From: DATLFA01 sp039915945
Lineage (GTDB): Bacteria; Actinomycetota; Acidimicrobiia; Acidimicrobiales; WLNW01
Assembly (NCBI GenBank): GCA_039915945.1
Contig: JBDSMH010000093.1
Coordinates: 61,661 to 125,660 of the forward strand
Direction: 5' to 3'
DNA: 64,000 nucleotides
Part shown: positions 16,281 through 24,382 of the stretch, piece after piece
Layout: each line of letters starts with the position of its first letter
Numbering within the stretch: position 1 is the first letter of the stretch
Position numbers and translations under genes: made by a program
Notes under the pieces: generated by a model
Databases searched by the model: none
What the model saw: the letters and a program-made list of their open reading frames with translations, nothing else
Told to the model about the DNA's origin: nothing

Positions 16281-17887
16281 GTGCAACAAACCGAAGACGA
16301 CCGAGTCGAGCAGCGCCTGCCAGCTCGCCTCGATGATGTTGGACGACACGCCGATGGTGGTCCACGTGCGCTCACCGTTGGTCGAATCCAACAACACGCG
16401 CGTGACCGCGCCGGTGCCCTTGTTGGTGTCGAGGACCCGCACCTTGAAATCGGTGAGGTGCACGTCGGCCAATTGCGGATAGCGCGGCCCGATCGCCTTG
16501 CGTAGTGCTTCGTCGAGTGCGTTGACGGGCCCGTTGCCCTCGCCACTGGCGATCAAGCGCTCGTCGCCGACCCACATTTTGACGGTGGCGTCGGTCTCGC
16601 CTCGACTGCAAGGTCATTCCACGTACGCGCATCGTCACCCGAGCGGTGGCTGACCACGACCTTGAACGACTCGACCCGGAAGTAGTCGTGCTGCCACCCG
16701 GTTGCGCTGCGCATGAGCAACTCGAGCGACGCGTCGGCCGCCTCGAAGTGATAGCCCTCGTGCTCGAGTCGTTTGAGCGTGTCGACCACGTCGTTCAGCA
16801 CCTTGCCGTCGACATCGATGCCGAGTTCGCGCGCTTTGAGCTCGAGCGTCGAACGACCCGACATCTCGCTCACCAAGAAGCGCGTGCCGTTGCCGACGAC
16901 CTCGGGATCGACATGTTCGTAGGCATCTTTGCGCCGCGAGATGGCGCTCGTGTGCAGGCCCGCCTTGTGCGCGAACGACGACGAACCGACGTAGGGCTGT
17001 TGCGGGTTGACGGTGAAGTTGACGAGCTCCGCCACGTGATGCGCGACCGACGTCAGCCGGCCGAGCCGACCCGGCGGCAGCGTCTCGTAGCCCATCTTCA
17101 GCGTGAGATTGGGAATGATCGACACCAGGTTGCAGTTGCCGACGCGTTCGCCGTAGCCGTTGATGGTGCCTTGCACCTGCACCGCACCGGCGCGTACGCC
17201 GGCCAACGCGTTGGCGACGCCGCAGTCGGTGTCGTTGTGCAGATGCACACCCACCGGCGTCGACAAGTACGCGACGACGTCGGCGACGATGCGCTCGACG
17301 TCGAACGGCAGCGAACCACCATTGGTGTCGCACAGCACCAGGCATTCGGCGCCGGCCTGGGCCGCGGCTTCGAGTACACGCAGCGAGAACTCGGGGTTGT
17401 GCCGATAGCCGTCGAAGAAGTGCTCGGCGTCGAAGAACACGCGCAAGCCGTTGCTCTTCAAGAACGCGATCGAGTCCGCGACCATCGCCACGCCTTCGGC
17501 GAGATCGGTGCGCAACGCTTCGGTCACGTGGTAGTCCCACGCCTTGCCGACGATGCAGACCGTCGACGTGCCCGCCTCGACAAGATTGCGCAAGGTCGCG
17601 TCGTCGTCGACCTTGCCCTTGACGCGGCGGGTCGACCCGAACGCGACCAACGTCGACGTTTCGAGCTCGAGTTCGGTGGCTGCGCGCCGGAAGAACTCTT
17701 CATCTTTGGGATTGGCGCCGGGCCAGCCGCCTTCGATGTAATCGACGCCCAGGTAGTCGAGTTGCTCGGCGATGCGCAGCTTGTCCTCGACAGTCAGCGA
17801 GATGCCCTCGAGTTGCGAACCATCCCGCAGCGTCGTGTCGTAGATCTGGATCTTCTTGGGCTTCGTTGTTACCTCACTCGTCGACAT
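16266..17887 (-). pseudogene. cimA: (R)-Citramalate synthase, interrupted by a one-base frameshift
   Basis: Condenses pyruvate and acetyl-CoA to citramalate, entering isoleucine synthesis. Frame 1 (17887-16553) has DTTLRDGSQLEGISL, the HLHNDTDCGVANALAGV metal site and NGYGERVGNCNL. The C-terminal regulatory domain continues in another frame (to 16266; VKMWVGDERLIASGEGNGPVNALDEAL). Around 16598-16601 the coding strand reads GTCGAGGCGAGACC; adding one base after GAGGC restores the expected AVEAETDATVKMWV. This is either a sequencing error or a real loss of the leucine/isoleucine-sensing domain; the catalytic half is intact. The ATG overlaps the end of ilvE by 14 bp. Third gene of the leuB-ilvE-cimA unit. 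Confidence 0.85.
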
Positions 17888-18794
17888 GTTCGACCCAATC
17901 CTTGTATCGATCTACCTGGCCCCGGACCGCCTTCGTGTAAATATCGGCGATCGACTTGGTGATGGGCCCCGGGCAGGGAATGTCGCGGTCGTCGACCGAG
18001 TTGACCGACGAGATCTCGGCCGCGGTGCCGCACACGAAGATCTCTTCGGCGATGTAAAGATCACTGCGGGCGAGGTCGCCGACGATGATCTCGTAGCCGA
18101 GGTCGCGGGCGATGGCGTTGACACTCGCCTGCGTGATGCCTTCGAGCGCGCCCGACGATAACGGCGGCGTGATGATGCGGCCGTTGCGCACCACGAAGAT
18201 GTTCTCTCCGGTGCATTCGCTGACGAGGCCCTGCGGGTTGAGCATGATCGCTTCGTCGTAACCGGCCTTGAGCGCCTCGACCTTGGCCAGCGACGAGTTG
18301 ACGTAGTTGCCCGTCGTCTTCGACGCGGGCGGCATCGTGTTGTGATCGTGGCGCGTCCACGAGCTGATCTTCATGCGCACGCCCTTTTCGACGGCGTCGT
18401 CACCGAGGTAGGCACCCCACGGCCAACACGCGATCGCCACGTCGACCGAACACGGCAACGTGTTGAGACCCATCTCGCCGTAGCCGTAGTACGCAATGGG
18501 GCGCACGTAGCACGACGGCAGGCCGGTGGCCTTGACGGTGTCCTTGGTCGCCGCGATCAGTTCGTCGACCGTGTACGGCATATCCATCATCATGATCTTG
18601 GCCGAGTTGAACAGTCGCACGATGTGGTCGGTGAGTCGGAACACCGCGGGCCCGCGCGCCGTCTCGTAGGCGCGGATGCCTTCGAACACGCCGGTGCCGT
18701 AGTGCAGCGTGTGCGTGAGAATGTGAATCTTGGCGTCTTCCCAGTCGACGAGCTGGCCGTTCATCCAGATCTTGTGCGTCGGGGTAATGGGCAT
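17874..18794 (-). CDS. ilvE: Branched-chain amino acid aminotransferase
   Basis: 306 residues. Last step of valine, leucine and isoleucine synthesis, PLP-dependent fold IV. Motifs: HTLHYGTGVFEGIRAYET, YVRPIAYYGYGEMGLN, the PLP-binding Lys in ASKTTGNYVNSSLAKVEA (about residue 160), EAIMLNPQGLVSECTGENIFVVRNG and the cofactor-phosphate region SGALEGITQASV. ATG at 18794, 33 bases after leuB. Its neighbours leuB and cimA supply 2-ketoisocaproate and 2-ketobutyrate precursors. Likely controlled by the attenuator upstream of leuB. Confidence 0.95.
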   Translation of the reverse strand: MPITPTHKIWMNGQLVDWEDAKIHILTHTLHYGTGVFEGIRAYETARGPAVFRLTDHIVRLFNSAKIMMMDMPYTVDELIAATKDTVKATGLPSCYVRPIAYYGYGEMGLNTLPCSVDVAIACWPWGAYLGDDAVEKGVRMKISSWTRHDHNTMPPASKTTGNYVNSSLAKVEALKAGYDEAIMLNPQGLVSECTGENIFVVRNGRIITPPLSSGALEGITQASVNAIARDLGYEIIVGDLARSDLYIAEEIFVCGTAAEISSVNSVDDRDIPCPGPITKSIADIYTKAVRGQVDRYKDWVEHVDE

Positions 18795-18827
18795 CGTTGG
18801 TCCCTTCCTCTTTCGTTACTGCTCGCG

Positions 18828-19802
18828 CTAGACGCGCGAGGCGATCTGATCACCGATCTCCGACGTGTAGCCCTCGACGGGAGCGGCACAAGCCTTCTTG
18901 ACGCGAGCTGCCGCGTCGTGTTCACCGAGCCAATCGAGCATGAGCGCGGCCGACAGGATGGCCGCGATCGGATTGGCCTTGCCCGTGCCCGCGATATCGG
19001 GCGCCGAGCCGTGCACCGGTTCGAACATCGACGGGCCGGTGCGAGCGGCGTTGAGGTTGGCGGACGACGCGTGGCCGATGCCGCCGGAGATGGCGCCGCC
19101 GAGGTCGGTGAGGATGTCGCCGAAGAGGTTGTCGGTGACGATCACGTCATAACGATGGGGATCGTCGACGAAGTAGATGCACGCCGCATCGACGTGGTTG
19201 TAGGCAGTGCCGACCGCGGGATACTCGCGTGCCACCTCGTTGAAGGTGCGCTCCCACAAATCGCCCGCGAACGTGAGGACATTGGTCTTGTGCACGAGGG
19301 TGAGGTGTTTCTTGGATCGGCTCTGCGCCAACTCGAACGCGTACCGCACGCACCGCTCGACGCCGAAGCGCGTGTTGACCGAGCCCTGGGTGGCGATCTC
19401 GTGCGGCGTTCCCTTGCGCAGGAACCCGCCTTCGCCGGCGTAGGTGCCCTCGGTGTTCTCACGGATCACGATGAAGTCGAGGTCCTTCGACTGGTCGACG
19501 AAGGGCCGCAGGTTGATGAACAGATCGAGATCGAAGCGCATCTTCAACAAGAAGCCCCGCTCGATGACGCCCGGGGCGACCCCCGGCCAACCGACCGCGC
19601 CGTGATAGAGCGCATCGAGCCCGCGCCATTCGGCGACGATCTCGTCGGGAAGGATCGTGCCGTCACGCAGGTAGCGCGACGCACCCAGGTCGTAGTCGGT
19701 CGTGTCGAGCACGACCCCGGCCGCGCGGATCACCTTGAGACCCTCGGCGATGACCTCGGGGCCGATGCCGTCTCCGGCGATGATGCCGACCTTGTGTGCC
19801 AC
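18828..19802 (-). CDS. leuB: 3-Isopropylmalate dehydrogenase-type beta-decarboxylating dehydrogenase
   Basis: Oxidises and decarboxylates 3-isopropylmalate in leucine synthesis (and may serve 3-methylmalate in the citramalate route). 324 residues: HKVGIIAGDGIGPEVIAEGLKV, IRENTEGTYAGEGG (substrate loop), KTNVLTFAGDLW, and the metal site VTDNLFGDILTDLGGAISGGIG with HGSAPDIAGTGKANP for NAD. GTG at 19802 has AGGAT just upstream; starts further upstream lie within the terminator/hairpin of the leader and are rejected. First structural gene after the LIVIIR attenuator. Homoisocitrate or tartrate dehydrogenase relatives look similar, but leucine-gene context settles the role. Confidence 0.92.
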   Translation of the reverse strand: MAHKVGIIAGDGIGPEVIAEGLKVIRAAGVVLDTTDYDLGASRYLRDGTILPDEIVAEWRGLDALYHGAVGWPGVAPGVIERGFLLKMRFDLDLFINLRPFVDQSKDLDFIVIRENTEGTYAGEGGFLRKGTPHEIATQGSVNTRFGVERCVRYAFELAQSRSKKHLTLVHKTNVLTFAGDLWERTFNEVAREYPAVGTAYNHVDAACIYFVDDPHRYDVIVTDNLFGDILTDLGGAISGGIGHASSANLNAARTGPSMFEPVHGSAPDIAGTGKANPIAAILSAALMLDWLGEHDAAARVKKACAAPVEGYTSEIGDQIASRV

Positions 19803-19843
19803 GGTGATCCTGTTCTCGTGATTGGTAGGAGATTCTGTGCCCG

Positions 19844-19874
19844 AAAAGGAAAAACCGCCCACCGGAGTGGACGG
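19844..19874 (-). terminator. Attenuator terminator before leuB
   Basis: Minus strand: stem CCGTCCAC/GTGGGCGG (8 bp, one G-T pair, loop of four) followed by TTTTTCCTTTT. It lies between the leader peptide and leuB, and T-run placement shows it acts on minus-strand transcription only. Confidence 0.85.
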
Positions 19875-19878
19875 TCGA

Positions 19879-19902
19879 GCGCACGTCGGAGACGACGTGC
19901 GC
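19879..19902 (-). promoter_or_regulatory. Pause hairpin of the leuB attenuator
   Basis: Perfect 10-bp inverted repeat GCGCACGTCG/CGACGTGCGC with a four-base loop, starting right at the leader-peptide stop codon. A ribosome stalled on the LIVII codons would leave this hairpin free or disturb it, which is the classical 1:2 position; the competing antiterminator pairing was not resolved by eye. Confidence 0.75.
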
Positions 19903-19952
19903 TAGCGAATGATCACGATCAGCGGTCGGACGGACGCGGGAGAACAACGCAC
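19902..19952 (-). CDS. Leader peptide MRCSPASVRPLIVIIR (branched-chain attenuator)
   Basis: A 16-residue frame from GTG 19952 to TAG, ending in Leu-Ile-Val-Ile-Ile-Arg (codons CTG ATC GTG ATC ATT). Five consecutive branched-chain residues immediately before a hairpin and terminator are the mark of ilv-type attenuation by ribosome stalling. No Shine-Dalgarno is present; the -10 box TACACT ends six bases before the GTG, so the transcript is probably leaderless. Confidence 0.8.
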   Translation of the reverse strand: MRCSPASVRPLIVIIR

Positions 19953-19958
19953 ACGAAC

Positions 19959-19988
19959 AGTGTAGGCCCATCCCCCCGCCCAACCCAA
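19959..19988 (-). promoter_or_regulatory. Predicted promoter of the leuB-ilvE-cimA unit
   Basis: Minus strand: TTGGGT at 19988-19983, 18-base spacer, TACACT at 19964-19959. Transcription would begin at or close to the leader GTG (19952). Matches are four of six at both boxes. Confidence 0.55.
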
Positions 19989-20042
19989 TCTCTTTGGACC
20001 CGGCCCGGCGATATCTGGAGGTTGCTGGCTAGCCTGCCGTAT

Positions 20043-20510
20043 ATGGCCCAACACCATCGGCTGTCGCGGAGCGCATTCGACCGCCTCAAAGCCGAACTGA
20101 CCGACCTCACCACCCGGGGCCGAATCGAGATTGCCCGCAAGATCGAGACCGCCCGCGAGCTCGGCGACCTCTCCGAAAACGGCGACTACCACGCCGCCAA
20201 AGAAGAGCAGGGCAAGATGGAGGGCCGCGTCCGTCACCTGACCCGCCTCCTCGAGACGGCCACGATCGTCGAGGACGTCGATGCCGAATCGGTGCAGCCG
20301 GGCTGCGTCGTCAGCGTGCGCTACGAAGGCGACGACGATGTCGAGCGCTACCTCGTCGGCTCCATCGAAGAACGACGCGAGGGTCTCGACGTGGTCTCCC
20401 CCGGCTCACCCCTGGGCGCGGCCCTCATCGGCTCCAAGATCGGCGACAACGTCAGCTATAGCTCGCCGGGGGGCACGCTGACGGTTCACGTCGTCAGCAT
20501 CGATGTCTGA
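20043..20510 (+). CDS. greA: Transcription elongation factor GreA
   Basis: 155 residues, typical length. N-terminal coiled coil (LSRSAFDRLKAELTDLTTRGRIEIARKIETARELGDLSENGDYHAAKEEQGKMEGRV) with the acidic tip D-L-S-E-N-G-D-Y that reaches the polymerase active site and stimulates cleavage of backtracked RNA; C-terminal FKBP-like domain ends SKIGDNVSYSSPGGTLTVHVVSIDV. ATG at 20043 (MAQHHRLS). The frame is open far upstream as a shadow of leuB and ilvE. Transcribed divergently from the leuB leader. The next gene starts inside its last codons (overlap 8 bp). Confidence 0.95.
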   Translation: MAQHHRLSRSAFDRLKAELTDLTTRGRIEIARKIETARELGDLSENGDYHAAKEEQGKMEGRVRHLTRLLETATIVEDVDAESVQPGCVVSVRYEGDDDVERYLVGSIEERREGLDVVSPGSPLGAALIGSKIGDNVSYSSPGGTLTVHVVSIDV

Positions 20511-21381
20511 CAGTTCCGCCGGCGACACGCGCTGGGAGCCATCGCTTCCGCCCGGGCGATGGATCGAGCTTCCCCAAGAGGGCCGGCTCTTCGTGCGCGA
20601 GATCAGTGGTCCGCCCGGAGCGGCAACGATCATTCTGCTGCACGGCTGGACGGCGACGTCCGATCTCAACTGGTTCCCGTCGTTCCGCTCGCTCGGGACG
20701 AGGTTCCGAGTGGTCGCGTTCGATCATCGCGGTCACGGTCGAGGGCTGCGCACGCGCCGTCGTTTCCGGCTGAGTGATTGCGCCGACGATGCCGCCGAAG
20801 TCGCCAGCGCGCTGGGCATCGAGCGCTTCGTGGTGGTCGGCTATTCGATGGGCGGGGCGGTCGCAACATTGTTGTGGCAACGCCATCGGGCGCGCGTCGA
20901 CGGTCTCGTGTTGTGCGCGACGGCGTCGACGTTCTTCGACACACGCGCCGATCGCATGCGCCTCGGCCTACTCGACCCCATCTCGCTCGCGACCCGGGCC
21001 ATGCCGTCGCGCGGCGCGCAACGGCTCTACGAACGCATCGTCTGGACCCAGACCAAAGAACGCAACTATCAACCCTGGATGATCGACGAGATCCGTTCGT
21101 GCCATCCCCGGTTGGTGCTCGAAGCCGGTGGCGAACTCGGACGCTTCGATTCACGGCCCTGGCGCTCCCAGATCGACGTGCCGACATCGGTGGTCGTGAT
21201 GACGAACGACTCGCTCGTGCCGACGTCGCGCCAAGATGCCCTCGCGGCTGCCATTCCGCACGCCGAGCGCTTCACCGTCGACGGCGATCACGTCGCCTGC
21301 GTCAGCCGACCCGAAGTGTTCGTGCCCCAACTGATCGATGCGTGCACGAGCGTGATCGATCGCGCCCCTGTCGGACGATGA
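20503..21381 (+). CDS. Alpha/beta-hydrolase fold protein
   Basis: 292 residues. Oxyanion region ILLHGWTATSDLNW near 46, nucleophile elbow GYSMGGAV with Ser about 114, acid in VVVMTNDSLVPTSRQ near 235 and His in TVDGDHVACVSRPEVF near 264 complete a Ser-Asp-His triad. Substrate is open: esterase, lipase or C-C hydrolase are all possible. It begins within the greA stop region and overlaps a small downstream membrane-protein gene (ATGA), so the three may form one transcript. Confidence 0.85.
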   Translation: MSDSSAGDTRWEPSLPPGRWIELPQEGRLFVREISGPPGAATIILLHGWTATSDLNWFPSFRSLGTRFRVVAFDHRGHGRGLRTRRRFRLSDCADDAAEVASALGIERFVVVGYSMGGAVATLLWQRHRARVDGLVLCATASTFFDTRADRMRLGLLDPISLATRAMPSRGAQRLYERIVWTQTKERNYQPWMIDEIRSCHPRLVLEAGGELGRFDSRPWRSQIDVPTSVVVMTNDSLVPTSRQDALAAAIPHAERFTVDGDHVACVSRPEVFVPQLIDACTSVIDRAPVGR

Positions 21382-21545
21382 CCGAGCCCGACGACGTCCG
21401 CCTACCGCGCTGGGGCCGGATCGCCATCTTGGTGGCCGCAATCCTGCTCATCATCGTCGTCGCGACCAGTGTCGACTTCAGTGGTGACGACGAGCCCGAT
21501 CGCCCGAACCTCATCGGCTTCGAAAGCACTACGGTCACTCGCTAG
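21378..21545 (+). CDS. Small single-span membrane protein
   Basis: 55 residues: MTEPDDVRLPRWGR, one helix IAILVAAILLIIVVATSV (about 16-33), then a short acidic tail. ATG at 21378 overlaps the hydrolase stop by four bases (ATGA), which supports translation. Its stop codon shares the four bases CTAG with the convergent IclR gene. No family recognised; function unknown. Confidence 0.65.
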   Translation: MTEPDDVRLPRWGRIAILVAAILLIIVVATSVDFSGDDEPDRPNLIGFESTTVTR

Positions 21546-22189
21546 CGCATCGCTTGTTCTACGGCGCGCGCGGCGGCCATCACGGCGCGGGCGTAGCGCT
21601 TGCCCGGTGTTCGCGTCAGCCGTTCGATCGGGCCCGACACACTGACCGCGGCAACGACGCGGCCGCGGTCGAGTACCGGTGCACTGACCGACGCCACACC
21701 GGCCTCGCGTTGGCCCACCGACTCGGCCCAACCGCGCTCGAGCGCCGCGGGCTGCTCGAGCAACACTGCACCGCCCGACCCGGCGCGCAGCGGTAGGGCC
21801 GCGCCTTCGTTGACGATGGTGCGCAACCCGTGCGGCGACTGCAACGACGCCACGCAGACGCGCTGCTCACCATCACGCACGTACAGCTGCACGCTCTCTT
21901 GCGTCTTGTCGCGCAGATCTCGCAGCGCCGGTAGCGCCACATCGCGGAGTGGGAACGCGTCGGTTGCGGCGCGGCCGAGGGCGACGGCGCGCGGGCCGAG
22001 CACGAACCGGCCTTCGTCGTCACGGCGCAACATGCCGTGGGCCTCGAGCGCCACGGCCAACCGATGCACGGTCGGCCGGGCCAGCCCGGTGTCGTAGACC
22101 AGCGCGGCCAGAGCCTTCGGTTCGTGCTCCACGGCGGCAATCACGGCCATCGCCTTGTCGAGGACGCCAACATCGCTTATCCTGTCCAT
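21542..22189 (-). CDS. IclR-family regulator, NdgR/LtbR-like
   Basis: 215 residues. N-terminal winged helix (VLDKAMAVIAAVEHEPKALAALVYDTGLARPTVHRLAVALEAHGMLRRDDEGRFVLG, about 9-65) and a C-terminal IclR effector domain (LRDLRDKTQESVQLYVRDGEQRVCVASLQSPHGLRTIVNEGAALPLRAGSGGAVLL). In Streptomyces and Corynebacterium a regulator of this type stands divergent to leuCD and controls branched-chain genes; the same arrangement is seen here, with a perfect palindrome between the genes. ATG at 22189 chosen. Likely represses leuCD and perhaps itself. Confidence 0.9.
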   Translation of the reverse strand: MDRISDVGVLDKAMAVIAAVEHEPKALAALVYDTGLARPTVHRLAVALEAHGMLRRDDEGRFVLGPRAVALGRAATDAFPLRDVALPALRDLRDKTQESVQLYVRDGEQRVCVASLQSPHGLRTIVNEGAALPLRAGSGGAVLLEQPAALERGWAESVGQREAGVASVSAPVLDRGRVVAAVSVSGPIERLTRTPGKRYARAVMAAARAVEQAMR

Positions 22190-22201
22190 AAGTCAAGACT
22201 A

Positions 22202-22222
22202 GTGTCTCATATAATGAGACAC
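22202..22222 (+). promoter_or_regulatory. Operator palindrome and -10 box of leuCD
   Basis: Perfect inverted repeat GTGTCTCAT-ATA-ATGAGACAC between the IclR gene and leuC. The centre holds TATAAT (22210-22215), a consensus -10 box for leuC, so protein bound here would block transcription. No good -35 was found at 17 bases. Transcription would begin about 35 bases before the leuC ATG. Confidence 0.8.
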
Positions 22223-22257
22223 AAGAACGAACTTCACGATGGAGAGTCGAGGCAGGC

Positions 22258-23655
22258 ATGGGTAAGACGTTGAGTCAGAAGGTGTGGGATCGCCATGTGG
22301 TGCATTCCGCCGAAGGCGAGCCCGATGTGCTCTACATCGATCTGCACCTCGTGCACGAAGTCACGTCGCCGCAGGCCTTCGACGGGCTGCGCCTCAACGG
22401 GCGCAAGGTGCGGCGACCCGATCTGACGGTGGCCACCGAGGACCACAACGTGCCGACCGCAGACATCGATCAACCCATCGCGGATCCGATCTCGCGCCGC
22501 CAGATCGAAGTCATGCGCCACAACGCCGAAGAGTTCGGCATCACGCTGTATCCGATGGGCCACAAGCAGCAGGGCATCGTGCACGTGATCGGCCCCGAGC
22601 AAGGGCTCACGCAACCGGGCATGACGGTCGTGTGCGGTGATTCGCACACGTCGACGCACGGCGCGTTCGGCGCGCTGGCGTTCGGCATCGGCACGAGTGA
22701 GGTCGAGCACGTGCTCGCCACGCAGACCTTGCCGCAGATGCGTCCGGGCACGATGGCGATCACCGTCGACGGGGTGTTGGGCAACGGCGCCACGGCCAAA
22801 GACGTCACGCTCGCCATCATCGGCACCATCGGTACGGGCGGCGGCATCGGGTCGGTGCTCGAATACCGCGGCTCGGTCTTCCGCGCGCTGTCGATGGAAG
22901 GGCGCATGACCGTATGCAACATGTCGATCGAAGCCGGCGCACGCGCGGGGCTCGTCGCTCCCGACGACACCACGTTCGCCTACCTCGAAGGCCGGCAGTT
23001 CGCCCCCAAGGGCGAAGCGTGGGAACGCGCGCTCGAAGAATGGCGGTCCCTCGTCACCGACAGCGACGCCACGTTCGACAAAGAAGTCGTGATCGACGGA
23101 TCAGCCATCGTGCCCCACGTGACATGGGGAACCAACCCCTCACAGGTGATGCGACTCGACGGCTCGATCCCCGACCCCGATTCGTTCGCCGAACCGGCGC
23201 AACGCGAGTCGGCGGCGCGGGCGCTCACGTACATGGGCCTCACCGCGGGCGTGCCCGTGCGTGACGTCGCGGTCGACACGGTGTTCATCGGGTCGTGCAC
23301 CAACAGTCGCATCGAAGACCTGCGCGCCGCGGCCGCGGTGGCCGAAGGGCGCCATGTCGCCAAGGGCATCCGCACGCTGGTGGTGCCCGGTTCGCACGCG
23401 GTCAAGACGCAAGCCGAGGCCGAGGGGCTCCACAAGATCTTCCGTGCTGCGGGCTTCGATTGGCGCGAGCCCGGGTGCTCGATGTGTCTCGCCATGAATC
23501 CCGACAAGCTCGCTCCGGGCGAGCGGTGCGCGTCGACGTCCAATCGCAACTTCGAAGGGCGTCAAGGCCGCGGTGGCCGCACGCACCTCGTCTCCCCCGC
23601 CGTTGCCGCGGCCACGGCGATCGCCGGGCACTTCGCCACGCCGGCCGACCTCTAG
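22258..23655 (+). CDS. leuC: 3-Isopropylmalate dehydratase large subunit
   Basis: 465 residues. Holds the [4Fe-4S] cluster: C347 in IGSCTNSR and C407/C410 in EPGCSMCLAMNPD, at the same positions as in the E. coli enzyme. Other family motifs: VCGDSHTSTHGAFGALAFGIGTSEVEHVLATQTL and GARAGLVAPDDTTFAYLEGR. With leuD it isomerises 2-isopropylmalate to 3-isopropylmalate. ATG at 22258 follows a GGAG/GAGGC stretch. The gene is preceded by the IclR-type operator and followed by leuD after 30 bases. Confidence 0.97.
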   Translation: MGKTLSQKVWDRHVVHSAEGEPDVLYIDLHLVHEVTSPQAFDGLRLNGRKVRRPDLTVATEDHNVPTADIDQPIADPISRRQIEVMRHNAEEFGITLYPMGHKQQGIVHVIGPEQGLTQPGMTVVCGDSHTSTHGAFGALAFGIGTSEVEHVLATQTLPQMRPGTMAITVDGVLGNGATAKDVTLAIIGTIGTGGGIGSVLEYRGSVFRALSMEGRMTVCNMSIEAGARAGLVAPDDTTFAYLEGRQFAPKGEAWERALEEWRSLVTDSDATFDKEVVIDGSAIVPHVTWGTNPSQVMRLDGSIPDPDSFAEPAQRESAARALTYMGLTAGVPVRDVAVDTVFIGSCTNSRIEDLRAAAAVAEGRHVAKGIRTLVVPGSHAVKTQAEAEGLHKIFRAAGFDWREPGCSMCLAMNPDKLAPGERCASTSNRNFEGRQGRGGRTHLVSPAVAAATAIAGHFATPADL

Positions 23656-23685
23656 AACCAGATCTGTAGAGAAGGGAACTTCACC

Positions 23686-24279
23686 ATGCGAGCTGTACGA
23701 ATTGTCAGCGGGCGAGCGGTGCCGCTCGATCGTTCCGACGTCGACACCGACCAGATCATCCCCTCCGATTGGCTCAAGCAGGTCGAGCGCACGGGGTTCG
23801 AAAAGGGTCTGTTCTCCGAGTGGCGCGACGACCGCAACTTCGTCCTCAACGACGAGCGTTTCGCGGGCGCGAACATTCTCGTCGCCGGGCCCAACTTCGG
23901 CACCGGGTCGTCGCGCGAGCACGCCGTGTGGGCGATCCAGCAATACGGATTCGACGCGGTGATCTCACCGCGCTTCGCCGACATCTTTCGCAACAACTGC
24001 ACCAAGAACGGGCTCGTCCCGGTGCAGGTGACGCCCGAGGTCGGCAAGCAACTGCTGGCCGCGGTCGAGGCCGACCCCTCGCTCGAGATCACGATCGATC
24101 TCGAACGGCTCACCGTCGAAGCACCGGCCATCGGCGTGACCGCCTCGTTCCCCATGGACCCGTCCACGCGTGAACGCTTCCTCCAAGGCCTCGACGACAT
24201 CGGCATCACCCTGCACCACGCCGACGCCATCACCTCGTTCGAGCAGCAGCGCCCCGTGTGGATGCCCGCCGTCAACTGA
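23686..24279 (+). CDS. leuD: 3-Isopropylmalate dehydratase small subunit
   Basis: 197 residues, normal. Begins RIVSGRAVPLDRSDVDTDQIIPSDWLKQVERTGFEKGLF and has the swivel-domain motif NFGTGSSREHAVWAIQQYGF that binds substrate. Forms the heterodimer with LeuC. A GAAGGGA site precedes the ATG. Operon with leuC; IclR-controlled by position. Confidence 0.97.
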   Translation: MRAVRIVSGRAVPLDRSDVDTDQIIPSDWLKQVERTGFEKGLFSEWRDDRNFVLNDERFAGANILVAGPNFGTGSSREHAVWAIQQYGFDAVISPRFADIFRNNCTKNGLVPVQVTPEVGKQLLAAVEADPSLEITIDLERLTVEAPAIGVTASFPMDPSTRERFLQGLDDIGITLHHADAITSFEQQRPVWMPAVN

Positions 24280-24382
24280 CCCCGCCCTGCAACCTTGGGT
24301 GGGCGGGATATTTGGCCGATGGGGAACCGGTGAGCGCGTCGGTACGTCCGATGAGGCGAACCAATCCATCGGAGGACATTCC

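Noticed and set aside
18342..20042. Long plus-strand frame ahead of greA
   Set aside because: It is opposite to ilvE, leuB and the leader; the protein has no motif until the GreA start.
22183..22209. A -35 box for leuC
   Set aside because: The candidates (TGTCCA, CATAAG) are either badly spaced or match poorly.
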